Below are positions 1-8,142 of a stretch of 64,000 nt of DNA, in pieces (positions within the stretch are counted from its first letter, which is position 1; each line of letters begins with the position of its first letter). A program made the translations under genes and the position numbers. This DNA comes from Bacillus salipaludis (lineage in GTDB: Bacteria > Bacillota > Bacilli > Bacillales_B > DSM-18226), in assembly GCF_004358205.1 (NCBI RefSeq), contig NZ_SMYO01000018.1:1-64000 (forward strand). Reading direction: 5' to 3'. The notes beneath the pieces are model-generated. The model was given only the letters and a program-made list of their open reading frames with translations. It was not told the DNA's origin and made no database searches.

Positions 1-138
1 TTCGGCCCGCTACCTAACTGTCTACGCTTAAAGACTAAAGTTACCTTTAGCCCTCCAAGACTCGCTACGAGCGAATGGCTAGTTCTTACTCGACGGGAAT
101 CCCACCCGTTATATGATACGACCTATGCTCGGCCGCAC
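1..138 (-). mobile_element. Probable 5' end of a group II intron (cut by window edge)
   Basis: Read on the minus strand, position 138 begins GTGCGGCCGAGCATAGG, matching the GUGYG 5' boundary of bacterial group II introns. It is followed by an ACGGGTG-GGATT-CCCGT hairpin of the kind found early in intron domain I. The segment is more GC-rich than its surroundings and has stops in every frame, so it behaves as structured RNA and not as coding sequence. The rest of the ribozyme and any reverse transcriptase would lie left of the window. The alternative is another structured mobile RNA, such as the tail of a TnpB-type element. The call rests on pattern recall only. Confidence 0.4.
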
Positions 139-175
139 AAGCACCCATTAGTTTAAGTGAAATTCTTCACTTAGA
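139..175 (+). repeat. End of dispersed repeat with perfect hairpin
   Basis: The sequence reads gcacccattagtttaag and matches the 3' end of a degenerate repeat seen many times in the window. It continues into the perfect hairpin TAAGTGAA-ATTC-TTCACTTA (154-173). The putative intron 5' boundary lies right next to it. Confidence 0.5.
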
Positions 176-182
176 AATCAAA

Positions 183-302
183 CTAAAATGGTTCGTGCAA
201 TTGTTTTAGTTTTTCAAGTTCTGGTAACAATGATTTATCGACATAAAACGTAGATTCTTTTCCATTGTATTTATCAATAACAGTATAGTACAGCATGACC
301 AT
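183..302 (-). CDS. Small hypothetical protein, 39 aa
   Basis: This short frame starts at ATG 302 and ends at TAG 183-185. Its start has a good ribosome binding site (AAAGGAGG, 314-320) about 11 bases upstream. The peptide begins MVMLYYTVIDKYNG, is rich in Lys and Glu toward its end (LPELEKLKQL) and has no membrane segment. It lies directly downstream of the broken resolvase, whose stop overlaps its ribosome binding site, so it may be a passenger of the same mobile fragment. No family was recognised. Confidence rests on the ribosome binding site and ordinary codon use. Confidence 0.45.
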   Translation of the reverse strand: MVMLYYTVIDKYNGKESTFYVDKSLLPELEKLKQLHEPF

Positions 303-319
303 TAATGGATTATCCTCCT

Positions 320-697
320 TTATTGACGCAGCTGCTCCTGCCGTTTCTTCGCCCTAATTAGAGTGCTTTTGCTTATGCCGGTTGTATCCTCCACTTGCTT
401 GTAAGAAGTAGTTTCTAGTAGTTTCAATGCGTGTTCAATTTGTGTTTTTTTGAATTTCTTCGGGCGGCCTTCTCTAATATCCTCGCGCTGCTTGGCTAAT
501 GCTTTCCCCTCTTGGGTTCGTTCAACAATCATATTTCTTTCCATTCCCGCGACCGCTAACATGGTTTGAAGGAAGAACCGCCCCATAGTTGTGTTTTCAA
601 GTAAACCAACATTCAACACATGGACACGAACACCCTTGTTGAAAAATTCCTCTACAACGTCAATTCCTTCACGTACATTCCTGGCTAACCGATCTAG
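320..697 (-). pseudogene. Serine recombinase (Pin/resolvase family), 5'-truncated remnant
   Basis: The frame encodes the C-terminal two thirds of a DNA invertase/resolvase. It has the LDRLARN motif of the catalytic domain, then [20 protein letters not shown], the dimer helix region ([19 protein letters not shown]) and a C-terminal Hin-type helix-turn-helix ending near [12 protein letters not shown]. The N-terminal part with the nucleophilic serine is absent, because an in-frame TAG (698-700) precedes LDRLARN and no resolvase sequence is recognisable beyond it. An internal ATG at 619 would give only 99 aa without a catalytic site. It is therefore a decayed gene, probably left by a transposon. 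Confidence 0.8.
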
Positions 698-733
698 CTA
701 ATATTGTGCCGTTTTTTGAAAAATCCGAAGCAA

Positions 734-774
734 GAATCACTGAACAAGACCGATGATTATCGTTTACATACCCC
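734..774 (-). other. Possible transposon terminal repeat (GGGG end)
   Basis: On the minus strand the sequence starts GGGGTATGTAAACGATAATC at position 774, directly against the MFS stop codon, and runs toward the resolvase remnant. A GGGG start is typical of Tn3-family terminal inverted repeats, and a resolvase lies just inside. No partner repeat is visible, so this is only a suggestion. Confidence 0.25.
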
Positions 775-1962
775 TTAAATGCGCAAGATAATCATTAACA
801 GTGCAGCGATTACAGCAATCGCACTACTCGTACTGAAAGCCGCCACAGGCCCAAATGTCTGCCATAGATAACCCGCCATGATACTTGCTGGCAAAGCCGC
901 CAAACCGGTCATAGCATTGAAGGTGCCCATCGCTGTACCTCTTTGCCCTTCGGGTACAATATCAGCAATATAAGCTTTTTGTATCCCTTCGGTAAAAGCA
1001 TAGTAAAATCCGTATAAAACAAACAATACCCAAATCCAAGGAACGTTTTTTACTATTCCAAAACCAAAGTAAATGGCTGCAAAAATAAGCAAGCCGGAAA
1101 TGAGGACGGGACGACGACCAATTCGATCTGATAACATTCCTATAGGCATCGAAAAGATACTGCTACTCATATTCAATGCGAAAAAGGCTAGTGGAACAAA
1201 AGCGGGAAGCATCCCTACATCCTGTGCCCGTAAAGCTAGAAAAGCATCCGAGAAATTACCGACCGTAAAAAACGTGAAAATCAAAGAAAACCAAATAAAG
1301 CGACGATCTAAATTTCTGAAACCTATTTTCGGAAGACTGGCTTGTTTTACATTTTCTCTTCGATCCTTTTCTTTCAAAAAAAAGGCGATAAGGATAACCG
1401 CTAGAAAACCAGGAATAACGGATAGCCAGAATACAAGACGATAATTACCTGCATAAATTGCCAGAATTGCAAAAGCAGCCAATGGTCCTATTGCTGCACC
1501 CAAAGCATCCATAGCACGGCGAAAACCAAACGCTTTTCCACGCTCTTCTTTCGTTGTGGAATCGGCAACGAGCGCATCACGCGGTGAGGTTCTTATTCCT
1601 TTACCAAATCGGTCGGAAAAACGAATAATAAGAACTTGACTCCAAGAGGCGCTTAACGCAAATAGCGGTTTTGTCAAATTTGATAAACCATAACCCATTA
1701 ACATGAGAAGCTTATGTTTCCCTATGCGATCCGTAATCCAGCCGGAAAACAACTTCAAAATACTAGCGGTACTTTCGGCTATTCCTTCAATAACGCCTAT
1801 TGCCCCTACCTGTACATGTAAAACAGCCGTAAGATACAAAGGTAAAATGGGAACAATCATGTTACTGGATAAGTCTGTAAACAAACTGACTAGCCCAAGT
1901 ACAAGAATTACCGGATTCATGGTAAACAGTCTCTTTTTATTTGGTTCCGCTGAACCATTCAT
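775..1962 (-). CDS. MFS transporter
   Basis: A 395-residue major facilitator protein with about 12 hydrophobic segments. The family loop motif appears after TM2 (GWITDRIGKHK), with a second copy in the C-terminal half (GMLSDRIGRRP). The RTSPRDALVADST loop suggests the drug/metabolite antiporter branch of MFS proteins, but the substrate cannot be read from sequence. The start at 1962 is supported by GAGGTGATG seven bases upstream. The stop codon is formed exactly at the possible transposon end, so the original C-terminus may have been slightly different. It stands alone, with no regulator next to it. Confidence 0.85.
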   Translation of the reverse strand: MNGSAEPNKKRLFTMNPVILVLGLVSLFTDLSSNMIVPILPLYLTAVLHVQVGAIGVIEGIAESTASILKLFSGWITDRIGKHKLLMLMGYGLSNLTKPLFALSASWSQVLIIRFSDRFGKGIRTSPRDALVADSTTKEERGKAFGFRRAMDALGAAIGPLAAFAILAIYAGNYRLVFWLSVIPGFLAVILIAFFLKEKDRRENVKQASLPKIGFRNLDRRFIWFSLIFTFFTVGNFSDAFLALRAQDVGMLPAFVPLAFFALNMSSSIFSMPIGMLSDRIGRRPVLISGLLIFAAIYFGFGIVKNVPWIWVLFVLYGFYYAFTEGIQKAYIADIVPEGQRGTAMGTFNAMTGLAALPASIMAGYLWQTFGPVAAFSTSSAIAVIAALLMIILRI

Positions 1963-2149
1963 TTCATCACCTCTATTTTTCTCTTATAGTGTGTAAACTT
2001 TTTTAAAGCATTTTTAATTGTGTGGGAACTTAAGACATAAATCCGTTTAAAGTTGTTGCTATTAGTAAACTTATGCTAAGGAAGGTATGTATGTAAATAA
2101 ATTTCAAATTACAATTTTTTTGAACGTAGATAAAAGAAAAATAATTAAC

Positions 2150-2175
2150 TTGGGACTTCGAATTAGAAGTCCCAA
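2150..2175. terminator. Hairpin, probable intrinsic terminator
   Basis: Perfect 10-bp arms TTGGGACTTC / GAAGTCCCAA around a 6-base loop, followed by an AT-rich tract (taaattttaat). It lies upstream of the MFS gene start, so it more likely ends a neighbouring transcript than the MFS message. Confidence 0.55.
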
Positions 2176-2445
2176 TAAATTTTAATAAAAAATAAAGTTT
2201 AACAAAGCCTATTTTTTAAATAAATGTAAAACCTTCGCGAAAATCTCATGTGATTCGTGTTTTGATGAAGATTGTAGTCCTTTTTTCTTTTCTAGTTTAA
2301 TAGTTTCATTATCATCCCTATTATTTACGAATGATTGCATAAAAAAGCAGCAAATAAAAACTTTAGTGCTTCCAACGAAACCAAAATAAGCTAAGAATAT
2401 ATTATTTAAGGTTTTAATTATTAGAGATGGAGCAATCATACAAGC

Positions 2446-2478
2446 ACACCGACCAAATGTCGGTGTTTTCTTGTTTTC
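2446..2478 (+). terminator. Intrinsic terminator-like hairpin
   Basis: ACACCGAC / GTCGGTGT arms (2446-2453 and 2459-2466) followed on the plus strand by tttcttgtttt. No plus-strand gene was found upstream of it. Confidence 0.5.
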
Positions 2479-2496
2479 TCCTGTCTGCTCTTTTCA

Positions 2497-2598
2497 GCTA
2501 AACTGCCTCGTTACTTCAATAAGAAAAGCCGCCAAAAAAGGCAGCTGGATCTTAAACTCTTGCCCCCGTTTGTTTAAGTACAGTATTTCACAATCTCT
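2497..2598 (+). repeat. Dispersed ~100-bp repeat, copy
   Basis: Contains the modules ctgcctcgttacttcaataag, aaaagccgcc...ggcagctggatct and tgcccccgtttgtttaagtac. These recur in the same order at 3153-3257, 54371-54447 and elsewhere. No coding potential. Confidence 0.55.
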
Positions 2599-2637
2599 AT
2601 AAAACGAACACTATTTAAACGCCAATATTCGTTAGAA

Positions 2638-3096
2638 CTAAAAGAGGGTATCTGCAAATTGTTCTTCTGAAATTACTTTTAATCCATTTCTTTTTAGTAA
2701 TGCAGAAGTGACTCCCATCCCCATAATTTTTTTTCCGGTAAATTCACCGTTATATATGGTTAAACTGCCGCAAGATGGGCTATTTTCCTTTAGAACCACC
2801 AAAGTCGCATTTAATTCTATAGCTTGTTCCAGCGTAGAATAGGCTCCTTTAATGTAAAGTTGGGTAACATCTTTACCTGATTTATCAACTACTTTAGCGT
2901 TTCCATCCAGTACATCTTCTCCGTTTCCACCAATTATCTCAGCTGGTTCTCTAGGCGTTGAAAAACCGCCAAGTAATTCTGGACATATTGTAATAGCTTT
3001 ATTTTCTTCTACCAATTTACTTATTTTATCATTTAAACAATTTGTCCCATTATATCTCACATCTAACCCTGCTAAGCAGGAACTCACCAATATCAT
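2638..3096 (-). CDS. DUF523 family protein, TudS-like thiouracil desulfidase
   Basis: A 152-residue protein of the DUF523 family. Family members studied as TudS use a [4Fe-4S] cluster held by three cysteines to remove sulfur from thiouracil-type compounds. The matching cysteines are visible: Cys7 in SSCLAG, Cys38 in TICPELLGG and Cys108 in NSPSCGS. The PREPAEI block and the YIKGAYSTLEQA stretch are also typical. Length agrees with single-domain members. AGAAGGGGG lies upstream of the ATG at 3096. No operon partner is present. The family is secure; the substrate in this organism is inferred. Confidence 0.85.
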   Translation of the reverse strand: MILVSSCLAGLDVRYNGTNCLNDKISKLVEENKAITICPELLGGFSTPREPAEIIGGNGEDVLDGNAKVVDKSGKDVTQLYIKGAYSTLEQAIELNATLVVLKENSPSCGSLTIYNGEFTGKKIMGMGVTSALLKRNGLKVISEEQFADTLF

Positions 3097-3152
3097 TTAC
3101 TAACCCCCTTCTGCTAAGTCCTCCTAATTGAATTTTACCAAATATTTTCTTG

Positions 3153-3257
3153 TTCAACTATCCTGCCCCATTAGTGCAATAAGAAAAAGCTGCCGCAACG
3201 ACAGCCCTGTTCTCTAACTCTTGCACAAGTTAGGTTAATGGAAATCTTCACAAATTT
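3153..3257 (+). repeat. Dispersed ~100-bp repeat, copy
   Basis: Modules in order: ttcaactatcctgcccc, attagtgcaataagaaaaag, ctgccgcaacgacagccc, cttgcacaagttaggttaa, and cttcacaaatt. A partial copy of the first module (caacaaacctgccccgttag) is at 3755-3774. Confidence 0.6.
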
Positions 3258-3362
3258 TTTTTACCATAACAAAATCTAATCAGATAATGTGTAGAGGCAT
3301 ATCAAAAAGACGCCTTTGTACCAATGAAAAGCGCCCTTTAACGGAATACATCTATGGAGAAC

Positions 3363-3608
3363 CTAGCCAGCTATTCCGTAAGCTAATAATAAGAAATATA
3401 CACATACTAACACCGCACCATTAAATAAAACGCCAATTACCCCCGATAACCATTTCTTAGAAATTACAGCAAAAATTATTCCGAGTAGTGAAAGAGAACC
3501 TAAAATGATAATGATTAACGGCAAATCTCTATTCGGTCCTCTAAGAATAAAAAACATAAGAACGCTAATCAAAACCATTAGAATTGATAAAGCTCCAAAC
3601 TTATTCAT
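3363..3608 (-). CDS. Small membrane protein, 81 aa
   Basis: This protein has three predicted membrane helices: LSILMVLISVLMFFIL near the N-terminus, LPLIIIILGSLSLLGIIFAV in the middle and GVLFNGAVLVCVYFLLLA at the end. Short charged loops (RGPNRD, SKKW) separate them. GGGGGATTGAG sits just upstream of the ATG at 3608. No family was recognised. The layout resembles the many short hydrophobic proteins of Bacillaceae with no known function. It is flanked by repeats on both sides and appears monocistronic. Confidence 0.7.
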   Translation of the reverse strand: MNKFGALSILMVLISVLMFFILRGPNRDLPLIIIILGSLSLLGIIFAVISKKWLSGVIGVLFNGAVLVCVYFLLLAYGIAG

Positions 3609-3935
3609 CTCAATCCCCCTATCTATGTATTTTGTTTTTAAACCTATTTCATAATCCTATCCATAATTTATTTACAATTATTTCATATCCGGATACTTTG
3701 CTCAATCACTAATTCCAGAAAATGGGTAGATTATTAAAGAATAACTAATGTCGTTTGTTCAACAAACCTGCCCCGTTAGTGACAAATTAATCTTCATCCT
3801 GGAAAGAATCCGATTGCCCTACTAAAGAAAGGTCCAATTTCCTTTATATGCTCTTTGGAATTTGGACTTTTAATCTGGCAAAAATGTACTCACTTAATTT
3901 CTAATGCCGAAACCTTTTTTAGAACTTAATTAGTA

Positions 3936-3979
3936 CCCATTTACTTATGAATAGCGTTCTATGACGTATCTAAATGATG
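3936..3979. repeat. ~46-bp palindromic repeat, degenerate copy
   Basis: Reads cccatttacttatgaa ... tctaaatgatg, a diverged member of the CCTCATTTACTTATGA...TCTAAATGAGG family. The rest of 3609-3995 holds one partial dispersed-repeat module (3755-3774) and nothing else recognisable. Confidence 0.45.
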
Positions 3980-3995
3980 TTTAATTTCACTAACA

Positions 3996-4958
3996 TTATG
4001 GACAGTATAGGAATAAATTCTCTTGTAATCCTTCTATAACTTCTTCTGGCACTTCCCTGACCTTGATATCCGTGCCTAAAAAAAGGAGCCAATTCGTCAT
4101 TTCGGTCAATTCCTCTGAATGATGAACATTGATAAAAGTCTTTAGAATGGCTGTCGTTTGGTAAGGATTCGTATAGGAAATAGAAACTTTTAACGGATGG
4201 TATTTTTTGAACTGGGCAATCGCCTTTGGACCAAGTTCGAGGACAAGGTTCATTACTTCTTCCTTCTTACTTAGTTTCTCTAAAATTTTTTTCTTACTTA
4301 ATCTTTTTTTCATCGAATATGGCGAGACATTGGTGAGATTGTCTACAGAAAAAACCTGCTTCTTTTCATCGTTTAAGTCAAAAGCTTCAATTAGCCATAG
4401 ACTTTTTTCACGATAAAGGTTTAAAAGATAAATTGGATAAGACTTTATGATCTTCTCTTCTTTAATGGTAATCTCTAAATAGCGATCCAAGAGAAGGAGT
4501 TGAATGAGTTTTTCTAACATAGGATGAGGGAGATCTGTCAACTCAAGTAGGTCGGGATTATTGGGGTTGGTCCCTTCAAAAAGCAAGATTTGATTTAAAT
4601 GAACAAGGTCATCTTGCTGGTTTTCTGAGATGAGGCCGAGTAATTTCTCAGCTAAAGACTGACGACTCTTTAGATAAGGGAGTTGTTGATTTCTTGTGGC
4701 CATAAATGCAATAAAAAGTGCTTTGACCTCGTTATCGGTAAAGCGAACAGTGGGCAGGACAGAGTTGTTCATGACAAAATAACCCCCATCCCTTCCCACT
4801 TCAGCGACAAGCGGCATCCCCATGGCTTCAATTTCTCTGATATCTCTTATCGCTGTCGAACGTGAGATATTAAATTCCCGCATGATTTCAGTAATGGTAA
4901 AGTGGGCACGGTTGTTGATATACCGCATGATGATATTTATCCGTTCAACTTTTTTCAT
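3996..4958 (-). CDS. WYL-domain transcriptional regulator (DeoR-type HTH)
   Basis: A 320-residue YafY-type regulator. Residues 1-60 form a winged helix (RINIIMRYINNRAHFTITEI then SRSTAIRDIREIE) with a following GGYF wing. The middle and C-terminal parts match the WYL sensor region (SYPIYLLNLYREKSLWLIEAF and an FSVDNLTN strand), ending in a helical C-terminal domain. The start at 4958 has TAGGAGGACCTG before it. It is divergent from the GyrI-like operon with about 110 bp between starts, the usual arrangement for a regulator acting on its neighbour and itself. The effector is unknown. Confidence 0.85.
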   Translation of the reverse strand: MKKVERINIIMRYINNRAHFTITEIMREFNISRSTAIRDIREIEAMGMPLVAEVGRDGGYFVMNNSVLPTVRFTDNEVKALFIAFMATRNQQLPYLKSRQSLAEKLLGLISENQQDDLVHLNQILLFEGTNPNNPDLLELTDLPHPMLEKLIQLLLLDRYLEITIKEEKIIKSYPIYLLNLYREKSLWLIEAFDLNDEKKQVFSVDNLTNVSPYSMKKRLSKKKILEKLSKKEEVMNLVLELGPKAIAQFKKYHPLKVSISYTNPYQTTAILKTFINVHHSEELTEMTNWLLFLGTDIKVREVPEEVIEGLQENLFLYCP

Positions 4959-4984
4959 CAGGTCCTCCTAAACAGTATCACTTT

Positions 4985-5012
4985 TTGACATGATTTAAGG
5001 TTATTATAAACT
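4985..5012 (+). promoter_or_regulatory. Candidate sigma-A promoter for the GyrI-like operon
   Basis: TTGACA (4985-4990), a 16-base spacer and TAAACT (5007-5012). It lies in the divergent region between the WYL regulator and the GyrI-like gene. The -35 is perfect and the -10 is weak. Confidence 0.45.
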
Positions 5013-5069
5013 TATCAAGTGGAAAAACAAGTCATTTGATTAATCTAAAAAAAGAGGATGGGATCGAAT

Positions 5070-5549
5070 ATGTCAGATTATAAACTGGAAGAAAAGGATA
5101 GCTTTACCGTTCTAGGGATCGGTACTGAGCTTAAGAGTCATTACACAGACTATGCGGGTATAAACAAGGAAAAGTCAGACTTTTGGCAAGCCATCAAACA
5201 AGATGGAACACTTGATACTTTGAAGTCCATAGCTGCAAACGATTATATTTTTACCGTAAACGAAGCAGTGAATAGCAAGATGATGCATTATGCTGGCGTC
5301 ATGACAGAGCAATCGTTACCAGAAGCAGACAGATTGATCCAATTTCCCAAAGGGGAATACCTCGTTGTGAAAGGTGAAGCAAAGACATCTGAAGAGCTAA
5401 GTAATATGCTTACAGGCATTGCCTTTGGTCAAGTTTTGCCAGAAGCAAAGGATTTTGCCTATGTTGGCGGACCAAATGCAGCGGTTGAGATGGGAGATCG
5501 AAACGGCGTCCTATTTGGTGAAATGTGGATTCCTGTTGTGAGGAAGTAA
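5070..5549 (+). CDS. GyrI-like / effector-binding domain protein
   Basis: About 159 residues resembling the GyrI-like small-molecule-binding fold (the effector domain of AraC/BmrR-type activators) without a DNA-binding domain. Supporting segments are the early KLEEKDSFTVLGIGTEL strand, FPKGEYLVVKGEAKTSEEL, and the terminal GVLFGEMWIPVV with the Glu/Trp typical of this fold. I prefer the ATG at 5070, because AAAGAGG ends immediately before the ATG at 5058 and leaves no spacing for the earlier start. The next gene follows 21 bases downstream. It probably binds a hydrophobic or cationic ligand; that is family inference. Confidence 0.75.
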   Translation: MSDYKLEEKDSFTVLGIGTELKSHYTDYAGINKEKSDFWQAIKQDGTLDTLKSIAANDYIFTVNEAVNSKMMHYAGVMTEQSLPEADRLIQFPKGEYLVVKGEAKTSEELSNMLTGIAFGQVLPEAKDFAYVGGPNAAVEMGDRNGVLFGEMWIPVVRK

Positions 5550-5570
5550 CGAAGTAAAAGGAGGATAAAA

Positions 5571-6038
5571 ATGTCCTATATGGTTGATTTTAAACAGGTT
5601 TCTACGGTTGGTTTAGAGTCTTCGTCAGTAGCAGAAGCACTTGCTGGTTTACGCGCGAATGAAGCTCGCTATTTTATGAACAAATACAAGCATGAATTCA
5701 CGGTTGTACCGGCTAGCGAAAGCCAGGAAACCCTTGATTATGTGAACCGTATTTTGAAGGAAGAACGTGATCTTGAGTTTGCGGCTAAACCTTTGGAGAC
5801 ATCGCGTTTTCAAGTGGAAAATATCGATTGGACTTACGTCTTTTACGAGGATGGTCTTTCGGTCAACGTCCTGTATACGCTCGATGGCCCTAAGCCGAAG
5901 CGGGCCGTTGGTTTTAAGCTTTCTGAGGGTATGGAGGTACCTAAGGAGCTCGAAGGGAAATTTAAGTTTGCTAGGCAGAAGTCTAAATTGGCTGGAACCA
6001 TTCGAGGCTCGTATTTTGTCATTAAAGGAGATTATTAA
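5571..6038 (+). CDS. Hypothetical protein, 155 aa
   Basis: Second gene of the GyrI-like operon, with a strong ribosome binding site (AAAGGAGG) eight bases before the ATG. The protein is soluble and mixed alpha/beta. Residues 20-70 are helical and charged (EALAGLRANEARYFMNKYKH, DYVNRILKEERDLEF), followed by strands (DWTYVFYEDGLSVNVLYTL) and a basic C-terminal part. No family was recognised. Co-transcription with a ligand-binding GyrI-like protein under a WYL regulator suggests a stress or small-molecule response role. A terminator follows directly. Confidence 0.7.
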   Translation: MSYMVDFKQVSTVGLESSSVAEALAGLRANEARYFMNKYKHEFTVVPASESQETLDYVNRILKEERDLEFAAKPLETSRFQVENIDWTYVFYEDGLSVNVLYTLDGPKPKRAVGFKLSEGMEVPKELEGKFKFARQKSKLAGTIRGSYFVIKGDY

Positions 6039-6045
6039 CCATAGC

Positions 6046-6082
6046 AGCACCCTTTCATTAAATGAGAGGGTGCTTTTCCTTT
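6046..6082 (+). terminator. Intrinsic terminator of the GyrI-like operon
   Basis: AGCACCCT (6046-6053) pairs with AGGGTGCT (6067-6074), with extra pairing inside, then tttcctttctt. Confidence 0.85.
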
Positions 6083-6093
6083 CTTCGCAAAAA

Positions 6094-6139
6094 CCTGATT
6101 TACTTATGAAACGGTTCACCGTAATGCATCTAAATGAGG
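6094..6139. repeat. ~46-bp palindromic repeat, good copy
   Basis: Starts cctgatttacttatgaaac and ends tgcatctaaatgagg. The ends are inverted repeats, so a transcript would fold into a long hairpin. Copies also occur at 3936, 11840, 13391, 21788 and 28780. Confidence 0.65.
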
Positions 6140-6320
6140 GTTTTTATATTCCTTAGAATAGCGATTTCACCTTACCGTTTCTATCTTGAATTCCTGCAGT
6201 TTCGTTCATCCCTTCACATTTATTTATTATTTTTTCGTGGCCAATCTGGGTAGAAACTTCTGTATACACAAAATGAGGATGGAAATAGTAACATTATACT
6301 TTTTAAACTGGGGGATATAA

Positions 6321-7547
6321 ATGAATTTACAATCTGGAACCTATTATTGGCCTACTACTTTTCCTGATGCTCCATCCTACCCTGCATTGGAAGAAGACCT
6401 ATCTTGTGATGTATTAGTCATTGGTGGAGGGAGCTCAGGAGCACAATGTGCATATTATCTCGCTGATACTAATTTAGATGTGGCTGTAATTGAAAAATCA
6501 ACAATTGGCAGCGGCAGTACTAGTACGAATACAGCCCTACTTCAATATTCTGGTGAAAAAATGTTTACCGATTTGATCAACACCTTTGGCATAGGTTACA
6601 TCGAAAGACATTTACAATTACTAAAAGAAGCAATTAATGAAATAGAGAAAGCCTCAAAGAGCGTCTCCATTGATTGTGAGTTCAATCGAAGAGACACCCT
6701 CTATTCCGCAAGCTGTGCAGAAGACGTTGAAAGTTTAAAAAAAGAATATGAATTTTTAAAGCAGCATAACTGTGAACTTACTTTTTTAACAAAGGAAGAT
6801 ATTGAAGCAAAATATCCTTTTAGTAGGGATGCTGCTATTTATTCATACAATGATGCAGAAATCAATCCTTTCAGGTTTACCCATGCACTATTGGAGCATG
6901 CTGCAAATAAAGGGATTCATATATATGAACATACGGAAATGAATGGTCATCATTTTGATGAAGAACGGGGAAAAATGATTATTTCAACAAAGAATGGCAA
7001 GTCTATACAAGCGCGGTATATTATTTTTGCAGCAGGTTATGAAGGAATAGAAATGAAAAAAGAGAAAAAAGCATCCTTTGTAAGTACCTATACAGTAACA
7101 ACCAATTCAGTCGAAAGTTTCTCCCCTTGGTATAATAGGACTCTCATCTGGGAAACCGCTCGTCCTTATTTATTTATGCGGACAACCAGGGATAACCGGA
7201 TTATCATAGGCGGACTTGATGATAATACTAAGTATCAGGAAGATCGCGATAGTAAACTGATTCACAAAAAGAATAAACTAATTGAAGAATTTAATAAAAT
7301 GTTCCCCACCATTCAAGTACAGCCGGAATATTACTTAGCTGCATTTTATGGAGGAACGCTGGACGGCATTCCGATTATCGGCAAGTATGGAGAATTTCCA
7401 AATTGCTATTTCCTGTTTGCCTTTGGTGATAACGGGACGGTTTACAGCCAATTGTTGTCGAAGATTATTGTAAAGGAAATTGTTGAAGGGGAATCTCCTG
7501 ATATTGCTCTATACTTGCAAGAACGCCCTCTGCTTAACAAGAGTTGA
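6321..7547 (+). CDS. FAD-dependent oxidoreductase, DAO (glycine/D-amino acid oxidase) family
   Basis: A 408-residue cytosolic flavoprotein. The FAD-binding Rossmann motif VLVIGGGSSGAQCAYYLAD lies at about residues 31-49, followed by VIEKSTIGSGSTSTNTALL, typical of DAO enzymes. The FAD contact at the C-terminal end is IPIIGKYGEFPNCYFLFAFG with GDNGT. Such enzymes oxidise amines or amino acids, feeding electrons to O2 or a carrier; the substrate is not predictable here. GGGGGATATAA precedes the ATG at 6321. The stay-green gene follows about 110 bp downstream on the same strand and may be co-transcribed. Confidence 0.85.
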   Translation: MNLQSGTYYWPTTFPDAPSYPALEEDLSCDVLVIGGGSSGAQCAYYLADTNLDVAVIEKSTIGSGSTSTNTALLQYSGEKMFTDLINTFGIGYIERHLQLLKEAINEIEKASKSVSIDCEFNRRDTLYSASCAEDVESLKKEYEFLKQHNCELTFLTKEDIEAKYPFSRDAAIYSYNDAEINPFRFTHALLEHAANKGIHIYEHTEMNGHHFDEERGKMIISTKNGKSIQARYIIFAAGYEGIEMKKEKKASFVSTYTVTTNSVESFSPWYNRTLIWETARPYLFMRTTRDNRIIIGGLDDNTKYQEDRDSKLIHKKNKLIEEFNKMFPTIQVQPEYYLAAFYGGTLDGIPIIGKYGEFPNCYFLFAFGDNGTVYSQLLSKIIVKEIVEGESPDIALYLQERPLLNKS

Positions 7548-7659
7548 AAAACAGTTGTACCTACTTTCTGGTTTTATTGGATGTCATTTTGTGGCTTGTA
7601 GTATGAATCAATAAAGGAAAATCAGCATAATAGTAAAAAAACGATTGGAGTTGATTGCA

Positions 7660-8118
7660 TTGAACAATTTCAATCCTGAAAAACTATCTGTTGAATACAT
7701 GGATGGGATTACTGCTACGGGTCCTGTTATTCCAAGGAGCTACACGCTCACTCATTCTGATTTAACTGGAGATCTGTTTTTAACCATTGGAATTCATTAT
7801 GCCTGGGATAAAATCAATCCTATGCGAGATGAAGTATTAGGTGAATGGAAACAAATTGGAGGTACCTTTTATTATTGTGTTTATTTGCATATTGATCAAG
7901 GCCAATATAACCAAAATCAAGCAGCAAAACGCAATGAAATATTTAAACGTGAATTACCACTTGCCTTAACAGCTATTCGATACGGCGACAGATTTTTTTT
8001 CAACGCATACCCTCATCTAGATCAAGCGACAATAATCATTAACTTTATGTCCGCCTTTCCCCAGTTTGCTAGACAAGAAAGCTGGGGAACCTTCCACCAT
8101 TTTTCATACAGATCATGA
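7660..8118 (+). CDS. Stay-green (SGR) family protein
   Basis: About 152 residues matching the stay-green family: FNPEKLSVEYMDG near the start, IPRSYTLTHSDLTGDLFLTI, then AWDKINPMRDEVLGEW and a YCVYLHID strand. Plant SGR removes magnesium from chlorophyll a, and some bacterial homologues do this in vitro; the natural role in non-photosynthetic Firmicutes is unknown. The true start is probably TTG at 7660, nine bases after the GGAG at 7647-7650. The earlier TTG at 7645 overlaps that GGAG. The downstream inverted-repeat element could terminate transcription. Confidence 0.85.
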   Translation: MNNFNPEKLSVEYMDGITATGPVIPRSYTLTHSDLTGDLFLTIGIHYAWDKINPMRDEVLGEWKQIGGTFYYCVYLHIDQGQYNQNQAAKRNEIFKRELPLALTAIRYGDRFFFNAYPHLDQATIIINFMSAFPQFARQESWGTFHHFSYRS

Positions 8119-8142
8119 TCTAAGATTGTATGTCACAACTAA

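Noticed and set aside
2209..2439. 76-aa minus-strand open frame
   Set aside because: No ribosome binding site; the start lies directly against a terminator hairpin, and the composition is that of AT-rich noncoding DNA.
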